Shown here: positions 23,891-31,212 of the stretch, piece by piece
How the letters are laid out: the number at the start of each line of letters is the position of its first letter
How positions within the stretch are numbered: position 1 is the first letter of the stretch
The notes under the pieces: generated by a model
Told to the model about the DNA's origin: nothing
What the model saw: the letters and a program-made list of their open reading frames with translations, nothing else
The model's database searches: none
Translations under genes and position numbers: made by a program
Assembly (NCBI GenBank): GCA_035255845.1
Contig: DATEZE010000075.1
Location: 1-31,212, forward strand
DNA from: JALORV01 sp035255845
GTDB taxonomy: Bacteria; Pseudomonadota; Gammaproteobacteria; Burkholderiales; Burkholderiaceae_F
Reading direction: 5' to 3'
Length of the DNA stretch: 31,212 nucleotides

Positions 23891-25252
23891 TCAGCGAGAC
23901 AGAGGCTCGAGCACGGCGATCGATTCGACGTGGGAAGTGTGTGGAAACATGTTGATGACGCCCGCGGCCCTCAAGGTCCATCCTCCCTCATGCACGAGCA
24001 CCGCGCAGTCGCGCGCGAGGGTCGCCGGGTTGCAGGAGACATAGACGATTCGGGCAGGCCGCAGCGACGCGGCCGCGAGCGCCCACGCTACGGCCAGCGC
24101 GCCTTCGCGCGGCGGATCGATCAGGACTTTGTCAACGCCACCCTTGGCCTGCACCGCGGCTTCCCAGTCGGCCAAGCTCCATTCGAACAGGTTCATCGCA
24201 ACGAAGCGCGTGCGGTCGCCCAGACCATGGCTGGCAGCGGCGCTGCGCGCGCGCTCGACCAGCGTGGCACTGCCTTCGTAGCCGACGACCTGCGCGGCGC
24301 GCCGGGCCAGCGGCAGCGTGAAGTTGCCGAGACCGCAGAAAAAATCGATGACGCGATCGTTCGGTTCAGGCGACAGCAGGCGCACCACCCGGCTCACGAG
24401 GACGGCGTTGACATGATGATTGACCTGCGTGAAATCCGTCGGCAGAAACGGCAGCCGCACGCCAAACTCGGGCAGTACAAGTTCCAGGAACTGTGGCTGC
24501 GCTGCAGTCAGTGGCACCGCGGTCTGCGGCCCCCCGGGCTGAAGCCAGAACTCGACGCTGCGCTCGCGCGCAAATGACTCCAGCCGGCGCAGATCGTCGG
24601 CACTCGGAGGCTGCAGCACGCGCAGCACGAGCACGACCTGCAACCTGCCTTCGACGTCGGCAGCGGCCAGCTCGATTTGCGGCAATCGCTCGCGCACCGA
24701 GAGCTCGCCCACCAGCGCCCGCAATGGCAGAAGCAGTTCGCTGACCTGCGCCGGCATGACGTCGCACGACCTCATGTCGGCAACGAAGCTGCTGGCCCGC
24801 TCATGGAAGCCGACGAGCACACCGCCTTTTTTCGCGACGTAGCGCACCGTCAGCCTTGCGCGATAGCGGTAGCGCCACGGTGGACCCGCCAGCGGACGCA
24901 GCATGGTCTCGGCGCGCACTCGACCGATATGCCACAGGCCGTCCTCCAGCACCCGTTGCTTGACGGACACCTGCGCGCGCACATCGAGATGCTGCATCGA
25001 GCAGCCGCCGCACGCCCCCGCGCCGAGGCCGAAGTGCGGACAACGCGGTTCGGTGCGCAGCGCAGACGCGTGTCCGATTGCGACGGCGCGCCCGACTTCA
25101 TAGCTAGGCTTGTCGCGGCGGCGCTCGTAAAGGACCGATTCGCCTGGCAGCGCGCCTTCGACGAAGACCGCCTTGCCGTCACGATGGCCGACACCCCGGC
25201 CTTCCTGGTCGAGCGACTCGATCTCGACCCGGAACGTTCCCCCCGGCTTCAT
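23891..25252 (-). CDS. rlmD: 23S rRNA (uracil-5-)-methyltransferase RlmD
   Basis: Methylates U1939 of 23S rRNA. Domain order: TRAM domain (about 5-65), 4Fe-4S ligands C71, C81, C84 and C163 (CGGCSMQHL and RSCDVM), a central domain, and a Rossmann methyltransferase with VIDFFCGLGNFTLPLA, IDPPREGA, nucleophile C407 in SCNPATLARD and general base E443 in HTSHVES. I chose the ATG one base after the exonuclease stop, giving 453 residues; the longer open frame into the exonuclease gene is not conserved. Confidence 0.94.
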   Translation of the reverse strand: MKPGGTFRVEIESLDQEGRGVGHRDGKAVFVEGALPGESVLYERRRDKPSYEVGRAVAIGHASALRTEPRCPHFGLGAGACGGCSMQHLDVRAQVSVKQRVLEDGLWHIGRVRAETMLRPLAGPPWRYRYRARLTVRYVAKKGGVLVGFHERASSFVADMRSCDVMPAQVSELLLPLRALVGELSVRERLPQIELAAADVEGRLQVVLVLRVLQPPSADDLRRLESFARERSVEFWLQPGGPQTAVPLTAAQPQFLELVLPEFGVRLPFLPTDFTQVNHHVNAVLVSRVVRLLSPEPNDRVIDFFCGLGNFTLPLARRAAQVVGYEGSATLVERARSAAASHGLGDRTRFVAMNLFEWSLADWEAAVQAKGGVDKVLIDPPREGALAVAWALAAASLRPARIVYVSCNPATLARDCAVLVHEGGWTLRAAGVINMFPHTSHVESIAVLEPLSR

Positions 25253-25253
25253 A

Positions 25254-26030
25254 TCAACTCGTCCAGACTGCCAGGTATTCGCGCCAGTGAGGCAGATCGA
25301 GACCGGCCAGTGTCTGCCGCACGAAGTCTTCTTCCGCGCGACAACTTGCATCATCGAGGAGGCCGCGCATGCGCTGGAAGCGCGTGTAGACGAGATAGGT
25401 GTTCACCACATCGGTTTCGCAATAGTTGCGAATCTGCTCGATGTGTCCGGCCTGATAGGCGTCCCAGACCTTGCTGCCGTCCATGCCGAGCTTGCCGGCG
25501 AAACCGCACAGCCGGGCGAGATCGTCGAGTGGAACGCTGGCGCGCGGCTGATACATCGCCAGGAGGTCCATCAGGTCCGTGTGGCGCTGGTGATAGCGGC
25601 TGATGTAGTTGTTGTAACGGAAATCGCGATCTTCGTCGCCGAGTTCCCAATAGCGACCCGCGTCCACGCGGTGAATCAGCCCGCGATAGTGGAGCACGGG
25701 CAGATCGAAGCCGCCGCCGTTCCAGCTCACCAGTTGCGGCGTGTACCGCTCGACGGTGGCGAAGAACGCCTGGATCAGGCGAGCTTCGTCATCGTCCGGC
25801 TGTCCGATCGAGCGGACGCGGAAACCCTGGTCGTCGCGGAAGGCGCACGAGATCGCGACGACCCGGTGCAGATGCAGCGGCAGAAAGTCCGATCCGGTCC
25901 TTTCGCGCCGCTCGTCGAACAGGCGCTGAGCCACCTCGGCGTCGGGCAGGCTCGCCCAACCCGGACGCAGCCGGCGAACTCCGGCCACGTCGGGCACCGT
26001 CTCGATGTCGAATACCAGGATCGGCGTCAT
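25254..26030 (-). CDS. PolB-related 3'-5' exonuclease (PF10108 type)
   Basis: DnaQ-fold nuclease predicted to remove nucleotides from 3' ends. ExoI motif DIETVPD (8-14) supplies Asp8 and Glu10; ExoII is SWNGGGFDLPVL (102-113) with Asp109; a later YCETDVVNTYLVY holds the ExoIII-like aspartate. The segment SRYHQRHTDLMDLLAMY is typical of this subfamily. The 258 residues match. It has no polymerase domain. Whether it acts on DNA or RNA is not known from the sequence. It stands where rpoS is often found after nlpD. Confidence 0.88.
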   Translation of the reverse strand: MTPILVFDIETVPDVAGVRRLRPGWASLPDAEVAQRLFDERRERTGSDFLPLHLHRVVAISCAFRDDQGFRVRSIGQPDDDEARLIQAFFATVERYTPQLVSWNGGGFDLPVLHYRGLIHRVDAGRYWELGDEDRDFRYNNYISRYHQRHTDLMDLLAMYQPRASVPLDDLARLCGFAGKLGMDGSKVWDAYQAGHIEQIRNYCETDVVNTYLVYTRFQRMRGLLDDASCRAEEDFVRQTLAGLDLPHWREYLAVWTS

Positions 26031-26072
26031 CGGCCGCGTGCGCTGGCCATCGTCATCACTGTCACCTGACCT

Positions 26073-26912
26073 TCAACGAACCGGCAGGTAGCGCAGCGGA
26101 TCGACCGGCTTGCCCTGCCGGCGGATCTCAAAATGCAGTTTCACGCGGTCCGCATCGCTGCGACCGAACTCGGCGATGCGCTGACCGCGCTTGACCGCCT
26201 GCCCCTGCTTTACGACGATCTGGCGATTGTGCGCATAGGCACTGATGAACTCTTCGTTATGCTTGACGATCACGAGGTTGCCGTAACCGCGAAGTGCGCT
26301 GCCGACATAGACGACCTCGCCATCCGCAGCCGCGTTGACCGGGTCACCATCGTTGCCCGCGATGTCGATGCCCTTGTTGCGCGTTTCATCGAACGTCTCG
26401 AGGACCTTGCCCGGTGCGGGCCACTGCCAGGGGAGCGCAGACTCAGGCACGACAGGCTTGGCGGCCTCGGGTTTCGTACCCGGCGCCGCTGCAGGCGGCA
26501 GTGCCGGCGTGGCGGGCGGCGGAGATGAACTCTCACTGCCGGGAAGCGGCAGCGGCCTGACCTCTGCCGTGCCCGAAGGTGTGACCGGAGTGACAGTTGC
26601 GGTGGCTGGTGGTGGCGTCACGCGCAGCGCCTGCCCGACCGTCAGCACCGATGTGTCGGCAATGCCGTTCCAGCGTGCCAGTTCGCGCGCATCGATGTTG
26701 AACGACGAGGCGACGCTGTAAAGCGTGTCGCCGCGCTGTACGGTGTAGACGCCATCTTTGGCCATGCGAGCCGGCGTGACCGCGGCTGGTTTCTCGGTGC
26801 GCGCAGTCGGCGCTCCAGAACGATCGACGACCGGCGCCGGACGCTGCGTGCCGCATGACGCCACCAATGCAAGCACGAGCCATCCCCCCGCCCCGTACGC
26901 CCAATGCTTCAT
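26073..26912 (-). CDS. nlpD: NlpD-like LysM/LytM lipoprotein (amidase activator)
   Basis: Outer-membrane lipoprotein that activates the cell-division amidase AmiC in E. coli. Lipobox LVASC ends at Cys20. A LysM peptidoglycan-binding domain (about 55-98, YTVQRGDTLYSVASSF) is followed by a Pro/Ala linker and a LytM/M23 domain (about 160-277). Zinc-binding residues are lost: NKGIDIAG replaces the H of HxxxD, and KLHFEIR replaces HxH, as in E. coli NlpD, so it is an activator and not a peptidase. Shine-Dalgarno GGAG overlaps the pcm stop. Confidence 0.94.
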   Translation of the reverse strand: MKHWAYGAGGWLVLALVASCGTQRPAPVVDRSGAPTARTEKPAAVTPARMAKDGVYTVQRGDTLYSVASSFNIDARELARWNGIADTSVLTVGQALRVTPPPATATVTPVTPSGTAEVRPLPLPGSESSSPPPATPALPPAAAPGTKPEAAKPVVPESALPWQWPAPGKVLETFDETRNKGIDIAGNDGDPVNAAADGEVVYVGSALRGYGNLVIVKHNEEFISAYAHNRQIVVKQGQAVKRGQRIAEFGRSDADRVKLHFEIRRQGKPVDPLRYLPVR

Positions 26913-26920
26913 CCGCTCTC

Positions 26921-27613
26921 CTACGCGATTCCGCCACGCAGTGGCACGAATCGGACCGCTTCCTTGCCCGTCCGGACCAGCTTGCCGCTGTCGTCTTTCA
27001 TCGCGACGACCAATTGCTGCTCATCGGTTCCGAGAGGCGCAACGATTCGGCCACCGGTCTTCAGCTGTTCGACCCAGGCGGACGGTATCGCATCTCCCGC
27101 GGCAGCCGCGACGATCGCGTCGTACGGCGCCGCCTGCTCGACGCCGCGCGAGCCGTCGCCGAAAACCAGCCGCACATTGGGCAACCGCAATGGCCGCAGG
27201 TTCTCGCGCGCCCGCTCGTGCAGCGCGCGCACGCGCTCGACGCTGACCACTTCGCCGAATATATGCGCGAGCACGGCGGCGGCGTAGCCGCAGCCGGTGC
27301 CGATCTCGAGCACCCGCCCGCGCTGTGGATCAGCCACTGCCTCGAGCGCCAATTCGGCCGTGCGCGCCACGATGTAGGGCTGCGAAATGGTCTGTCCGTG
27401 GCCGATTGGCAACGGCGTGTCTTCGTAGGCACGGCTGGCGAGTGCTTCGTCAACAAACAGGTGCCGCGGCACCAGGCGCATTGCATCCAGCACGCGGCTA
27501 TCGCGTACGCCGAGTTCGCGCACGCGGTCGACCATGCGCTCGCGCACCTTGGCCGAGGCGAGGCCGGCGTGCACGTCGGCGGAATCGCGCGACGGGGTTC
27601 CCGGGCGGTTCAT
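26921..27613 (-). CDS. pcm: Protein-L-isoaspartate O-methyltransferase
   Basis: SAM-dependent repair enzyme that methylates isoaspartyl residues in aged proteins so that they revert to aspartate. Visible motifs: PRHLFVDEALASRAYED, GHGQTISQPYIVA with the catalytic Ser/Thr region, SAM-binding LEIGTGCGYAAAVLA and PLGTDEQQLV near the C-terminus. The 230 residues include a short variable N-terminus. The ATG lies one base after the surE stop; surE-pcm-nlpD is a conserved stress-survival run. Confidence 0.96.
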   Translation of the reverse strand: MNRPGTPSRDSADVHAGLASAKVRERMVDRVRELGVRDSRVLDAMRLVPRHLFVDEALASRAYEDTPLPIGHGQTISQPYIVARTAELALEAVADPQRGRVLEIGTGCGYAAAVLAHIFGEVVSVERVRALHERARENLRPLRLPNVRLVFGDGSRGVEQAAPYDAIVAAAAGDAIPSAWVEQLKTGGRIVAPLGTDEQQLVVAMKDDSGKLVRTGKEAVRFVPLRGGIA

Positions 27614-27614
27614 G

Positions 27615-28361
27615 TCACGTCCGTTGCAGCCAGGCGCGCACGCCGTCGAGTTGCTGTAGGTGCGTCAGGTCGATCTGCAACGGCGTCACCGAAACGTAGC
27701 CAGCGGTCGTGGCATGAAAGTCGGTGCCCGGTCCGCCTTCCCTGGCTGCTCCGGCCGGGCCGATCCAGTAGATGGGCTCGCCGCGGGGGTTTTGTGTGCA
27801 GACGACCGGCTCCGACGGATGGCGTTTGCCAAGGCGCGTGGCCATGATGCCCTTGATTTCGGCGAGCGGGCGATTGGGCACGTTCACGTTCAGCAGAAAC
27901 GGGCCGGGCAGCGGCCGCTCAAGATGCCGCCGCACGACCTCGGTCGCCATGGCCGCCGCGGTATCGAGATGCTCGTAGCCTTTGTCGACCAGTGAAAAGG
28001 CCATCGATGGAATACCGAACAGGAAACCTTCCATCGCTGCGGCGACCGTTCCCGAATAGATCGTGTCGTCGCCCATGTTCTGGCCGTTGTTTATCCCGGA
28101 AACGATGAGATCAGGGCGTTGCTCGAGCAGTCCGGTGAGCGCAACGTGAACGCAGTCGCTCGGCGTACCGTTGATGAAGATGACACCGTCTGGTGCGGTA
28201 CTGACCGTCAGCGGCCGCGAAAGCGTCAGCGAGTTGCTGGCACCGCTGCTGTTCTGCTCGGGCGCAACGACGGTGACCGTACCGAACGGGCGCATCGCGC
28301 CGGCAAGCGCGGCGAGACCCGGAGCAAGGTAGCCGTCGTCGTTGGAGACCAGGATGCGCAT
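27615..28361 (-). CDS. surE: 5'/3'-nucleotidase SurE
   Basis: Metal-dependent phosphatase acting on nucleoside monophosphates and short polyphosphates, linked to stationary-phase survival. N-terminus MRILVSNDDGYLAPG holds the metal-binding Asp8 and Asp9; PEQNSSGASNSLTL and VSGINNGQNMGDDTIYSGTVAA supply the other ligands. The true start is the ATG at 28359-28361 (248 residues); the open frame upstream runs through tRNA-Pro and is not coding. The start has no Shine-Dalgarno and abuts a hairpin with T-tract, which is unusual. Confidence 0.96.
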   Translation of the reverse strand: MRILVSNDDGYLAPGLAALAGAMRPFGTVTVVAPEQNSSGASNSLTLSRPLTVSTAPDGVIFINGTPSDCVHVALTGLLEQRPDLIVSGINNGQNMGDDTIYSGTVAAAMEGFLFGIPSMAFSLVDKGYEHLDTAAAMATEVVRRHLERPLPGPFLLNVNVPNRPLAEIKGIMATRLGKRHPSEPVVCTQNPRGEPIYWIGPAGAAREGGPGTDFHATTAGYVSVTPLQIDLTHLQQLDGVRAWLQRT

Positions 28362-28395
28362 AAAGAAATAGCCGGTCGCGGGATCGCGCCGGCTA
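28362..28395 (-). terminator. Rho-independent terminator after tRNA-Pro, touching the surE start
   Basis: On the minus strand TAGCCGG-CGC pairs with GCG-a-CCGGCTA around the loop GATCCC, and TTTCTTT follows immediately. The last T lies next to the surE ATG. It begins 13 bases after the tRNA CCA. Either it ends the tRNA-Pro transcript, with surE read from leakage, or it is an attenuator controlling surE. Confidence 0.7.
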
Positions 28396-28408
28396 ACTCG
28401 GCTGGAAA

Positions 28409-28488
<80 letters not shown>

Positions 28489-28495
28489 GGCCGCG

Positions 28496-28501
28496 ATTAT
28501 A
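28496..28501 (-). promoter_or_regulatory. Perfect -10 box of the tRNA-Pro promoter
   Basis: TATAAT on the minus strand ends 10 bases before the tRNA 5' end, so the leader would be very short. I do not find a convincing -35; the upstream bases belong to the end of the MerR-like gene. Confidence 0.6.
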
Positions 28502-28529
28502 GCTGCGGACTGCCGCGAGATCGGAAGAC

Positions 28530-28910
28530 TCAATCCCGAGCGAGCAGTTTGCGGATTTCAGCGAGCTCCTCGCGCAGCTGCATAGCATCGAGCTCCACTG
28601 GTGCGCCGCTGCCGTTCTTGCCATCGTGCCGCGCACTCCGGTCGCCCTCTTCCAGGCGATTGCGGGCGCCACTGATCGTGAAGCCCTGTTCGTAAAGCAG
28701 TTCGCGGATGCGGCGGATGAGCAGGACTTCGTGATGCTGATAGTAGCGGCGGTTGCCGCGCCTCTTGACGGGGCGCAGCTGAGTGAACTCCTGCTCCCAG
28801 TACCGCAGAACATGCGGTTTGACGCCGCACAGTTCGCTCACTTCACCGATCGTGAAGTAGCGCTTGGCCGGGATCGGTGGGAGCAATTGGGACACTTCGT
28901 GGCGTTGCAT
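28530..28910 (-). CDS. MerR-family transcriptional regulator
   Basis: Small DNA-binding regulator of unknown target. The MerR winged helix-turn-helix spans about 17-85: YFTIGEVSELCGVKPHVLRYW is the recognition part, and KRRGNRRYYQHHEVLLIRRI is the wing. A short helical tail (about 105-124, LDAMQLREELAEIRKLLA) would pair the dimer. No cysteine pattern for metal sensing is present. It follows ihfA by 44 bases, the usual ihfA-merR-tRNA-Pro layout. Function is not known, but the position is widely conserved. Confidence 0.92.
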   Translation of the reverse strand: MQRHEVSQLLPPIPAKRYFTIGEVSELCGVKPHVLRYWEQEFTQLRPVKRRGNRRYYQHHEVLLIRRIRELLYEQGFTISGARNRLEEGDRSARHDGKNGSGAPVELDAMQLREELAEIRKLLARD

Positions 28911-28954
28911 CGAGCGCGTCCGCGGGTCGGCTGCTCAGACGTAACGACCGGCGC

Positions 28955-29350
28955 TCAGTGAGAGCCCGCGATCCGAGCCACCGCGGCCTTCAGCTTCTGG
29001 CTCGCGTGAAACGTTACGACGCGCCGTGCCGTGATCGCGATCTCTTCACCGGTCTTCGGATTGCGGCCCGGGCGCGTCGGTTTGTCGCGCAGCTGGAAAT
29101 TGCCGAAGCCCGAGAGCTTCACAGATTCTCCGCGCTCGAGCGCCTGCCGGATCTCGTCGAAAAAACCGTCGACCATGTCCTTGGCTTCGCGCTTGTTGAG
29201 CCCGAGTCGGTCGAAGAGCGCCTCGGCCAGTTCGGCCTTGGTCATGGTCTTGACGCCGCGATCGCCCGCTCGGCCACCGGCTCCTGCAGTCGGCAGCTCA
29301 GGAAACTTGAATCCCGTCGTCATCTGTCTATCGTCTCGCATGGTCTTCAT
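28955..29350 (-). CDS. ihfA: Integration host factor subunit alpha, with N-terminal extension
   Basis: DNA-bending nucleoid protein that pairs with IhfB. The core begins MTKAELAEALFDRLGL (residue 36) and holds KLSGFGNFQLRDK, RPGRNPKTGEEIAITARRVVTF and the tail FHASQKLKAAV. The listed ATG overlaps the pheT stop as ATGA, which adds 35 residues (including TTGFKFPELPTAGAGG) absent from the 99-residue E. coli protein. Other starts are ATG at residues 4, 10 (29321-29323) and 36 (29243-29245); the last has no Shine-Dalgarno. The protein is secure, the start is open. Confidence 0.93.
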   Translation of the reverse strand: MKTMRDDRQMTTGFKFPELPTAGAGGRAGDRGVKTMTKAELAEALFDRLGLNKREAKDMVDGFFDEIRQALERGESVKLSGFGNFQLRDKPTRPGRNPKTGEEIAITARRVVTFHASQKLKAAVARIAGSH

Positions 29351-31212
29351 TGCCGTAGGCGGGCATCGAACCGCCGCGCGAGTTCCTCGACCACGGCAGC
29401 GACTGCTCCATCGGCGTCAGTATCGCCGAGCGCCTTTTCAGTATCTTGCAGAACAATGCGGATAGCAAGGCTTTTTTCTTTATTTAACAATGTGTTAGCG
29501 ACCGCTTCGGAGCCACCGGATACCGCTTGTCGGGGACGATACACGTCGAATAGTCTGACTTCGGCCAGCGCCGACAACCGGCTATCCTCGCGCGACCGAG
29601 CGTCGATTGCGGCTTCGATGTCGGCGTATTCCACGCGATCGTCGACGAGGATTGCAATATCTCGCTGCAATGGCTGGAACTTTGGAACGTCCCGAACCGT
29701 AGGTAGATCACGCGTGAGCAGGCTTTCAAGGTCGACCTCAAAAACGACTGCCGGCTTCGGCAACTCGTATTCCTGCTGCAAGCGAGGATGCAATTCGCCG
29801 ATGACGCCGACGGGCCGGTCGTTGATGACAATGCGCGCCGCCCGGCCTGGATGTAGTGCGGGATGCTCGGTACGTTCGAAGCTGATGCGGCGCGGCGCGA
29901 AAAGTCTTTCCACATCGCCTTTCACATCATAAAAATCGACCCAGCGTGTGACGGTCGCCCATTGTTCGTCGTCGGCAGGCCCGTACGCCAATCCGGCGAC
30001 CTGAAGCGGCTGGGCCACGCCGCGCACGGTGAGCGGACCGTCCACAGTGGCTGCGTCGCGCCGGTATACGCGTCCGACCTCGAACAGACGCGCTCGCGCG
30101 GTTTTGCGATTCAGGTTGTACCCGAGCGCCCCGACGAGGCCACCGAGCAGCGTGCTGCGCATTACGGACATCTGCGCCGCGATCGGGTTCAGCACCGCGA
30201 TCGGCTCGGCGTTGTCCGAGAAATCGGCTTCCCAACGGGCGTCGACGAAGGAGTAGTTGATCAGTTCCTGGTAACCCAGCGCCGCCAGCAGCGTTCGCAC
30301 CGCATGCGGCGATCGACGCTCCTCGCGCTGCGCCCGCATACGCGCCGGCGCGAGCGGTGGCTGCGACGGAATGCGGTCATAGCCATGCAGCCGCGCGACT
30401 TCCTCGATCAAATCCTCCTCGGAGGACAGATCGAAGCGATAGCTCGGCGGCGTCACGACGACCGACTCGCCCGACCGCTCCCAATGCAGTCCAAGCCGCG
30501 AGAATGCCGCGCAGATCTGCTCGGCATCGAGCGGAATTCCGAGCACGCGTCGGCAGCGCTCCATACGTAGCACCACCGGCTGCCGCTGCGGCAGCGCGAC
30601 CACGGTGTCGTCGACTGGGCCGGGCTCGCCGCCGCAGATGTCCAGGATTAGCCGCGTGATGTACTCGACGTGCGCGGCCGTCGTCTCGTAGTCGACGCCG
30701 CGTTCGAAGCGATGTCCAGCGTCGGTCGAGAAATTGAAACGGCGCGCGCGACCGCGGATCGCGTCGGGCCACCAGAAGGCAGCCTCGATGTAGATGTCGC
30801 GGGTGTCGAGGCTCACCGCAGTGGCGTCCCCGCCCATGATGCCCGCCAGCGCCTCGACGCCGCGATCGTCGACGATGACTCCGACGTCCGCGTCGACGTC
30901 GACGGTCTGGCCGTTTAGCAGCCTGACCGACTCGCCGGCACGACCCCAGCGCACCCGCAGCGATCCGGCGACTTTGGCGAGATCGAAGACGTGCGACGGT
31001 CGGCCGAGTTCAAGCATCACATAGTTCGAGATATCGACCAGAGCGGATATCGGTCGCTGCCCGCTGCGCAACAGCCGCTGCTGCATCCACTCCGGCGTTT
31101 CCGCCCGCGCGTCAACGTTGCGGATGACCCGCCCGGAGAAGCGTCCGCACAGATCGGCCGCTTCGACGGTCACCGGCAGGCGATCGCCGATCGTGGCGGC
31201 TACCGGCTCGAA
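29347..31212 (-). CDS. pheT: Phenylalanyl-tRNA synthetase beta subunit, C-terminal part (cut by window edge)
   Basis: Beta subunit of the alpha2-beta2 enzyme that charges tRNA-Phe. The 621 visible residues lack roughly the first 170, including most of the N-terminal tRNA-binding domain. In order: B3/B4 editing domain (SALVDISNYVMLELGRPSH, FNFSTDAGHRFERGVD), B5 domain (RVLGIPLDAEQICAAFSRLG, SYRFDLSSEEDLIEEVARLHG), catalytic-like core (GYQELINYSFV, NPIAAQMSVMRSTL) and the C-terminal anticodon-binding FDX-ACB domain (FQPLQRDIAILVDD). It ends in ATGA with ihfA. The upstream pheS lies outside the window. Confidence 0.97.
   Translation of the reverse strand, partial: FEPVAATIGDRLPVTVEAADLCGRFSGRVIRNVDARAETPEWMQQRLLRSGQRPISALVDISNYVMLELGRPSHVFDLAKVAGSLRVRWGRAGESVRLLNGQTVDVDADVGVIVDDRGVEALAGIMGGDATAVSLDTRDIYIEAAFWWPDAIRGRARRFNFSTDAGHRFERGVDYETTAAHVEYITRLILDICGGEPGPVDDTVVALPQRQPVVLRMERCRRVLGIPLDAEQICAAFSRLGLHWERSGESVVVTPPSYRFDLSSEEDLIEEVARLHGYDRIPSQPPLAPARMRAQREERRSPHAVRTLLAALGYQELINYSFVDARWEADFSDNAEPIAVLNPIAAQMSVMRSTLLGGLVGALGYNLNRKTARARLFEVGRVYRRDAATVDGPLTVRGVAQPLQVAGLAYGPADDEQWATVTRWVDFYDVKGDVERLFAPRRISFERTEHPALHPGRAARIVINDRPVGVIGELHPRLQQEYELPKPAVVFEVDLESLLTRDLPTVRDVPKFQPLQRDIAILVDDRVEYADIEAAIDARSREDSRLSALAEVRLFDVYRPRQAVSGGSEAVANTLLNKEKSLAIRIVLQDTEKALGDTDADGAVAAVVEELARRFDARLRQ

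Noticed and set aside
26073..26912. NlpD as an active M23 endopeptidase
   Set aside because: The zinc-binding histidines are replaced (NKGID and KLHFE), as in known amidase activators.

Overview
The window is a GC-rich stretch of core chromosome with 34 protein genes and 2 tRNA genes. Every protein gene lies on the minus strand, so transcription runs from right to left; only tRNA-Leu is on the plus strand. The gene order (ndk-rlmN-pilF-rodZ-ispG-hisS-yfgM-bamB-der-hfq-hflX-hflK-hflC-hisZ-purA-phosphoribosyltransferase, with pheT-ihfA-merR-tRNA-Pro upstream and rnr-rlmB downstream) is the one I know from Betaproteobacteria. The Hfq sequence (rim residues RKEH instead of the enteric RRER) agrees. 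The call is therefore a betaproteobacterium, or a deep beta/gamma relative, based on synteny and not on any search.

Right end, in transcription order: partial pheT, ihfA (overlapping pheT, with an unusual N-terminal extension), a MerR-like gene and tRNA-Pro(GGG). A hairpin with a T-tract sits directly against the surE start codon. Next come surE, pcm, nlpD, a PolB-like 3'-5' exonuclease and rlmD. The stationary-phase sigma gene rpoS, which often follows nlpD, is not there.

Centre: ndk has its own extended -10 promoter and leads a long packed run: rlmN (23S/tRNA methylation), pilF (pilus/TPR lipoprotein), rodZ (cell shape), ispG (isoprenoids), hisS, yfgM and bamB (envelope biogenesis) and der (ribosome GTPase). 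hfq-hflX-hflK-hflC-yjeT follow (RNA chaperone, ribosome-rescue GTPase, FtsH-regulating membrane complex), then hisZ, purA and a purine phosphoribosyltransferase. Many junctions are overlaps or single-base gaps, which suggests translational coupling.

Left end: tRNA-Leu(CAG) with a near-consensus promoter, read divergently from rnr. The unit rnr-rlmB-alkB-sir2 joins RNA turnover and rRNA methylation to an integral-membrane alkane-monooxygenase-like enzyme and a sirtuin. The last unit is rpsF-priB-rpsR-rplI followed by the start of dnaB, linking ribosomal proteins to replication restart and the replicative helicase.

There is no mobile element, CRISPR array, prophage or defence system, and no gene-free stretch over 300 bases. 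The best candidates for a second look are a probable CTG start of hflX overlapping the hfq stop, the alkB-sirtuin coupling, the missing rpoS, and the terminator-like hairpin at the surE start.
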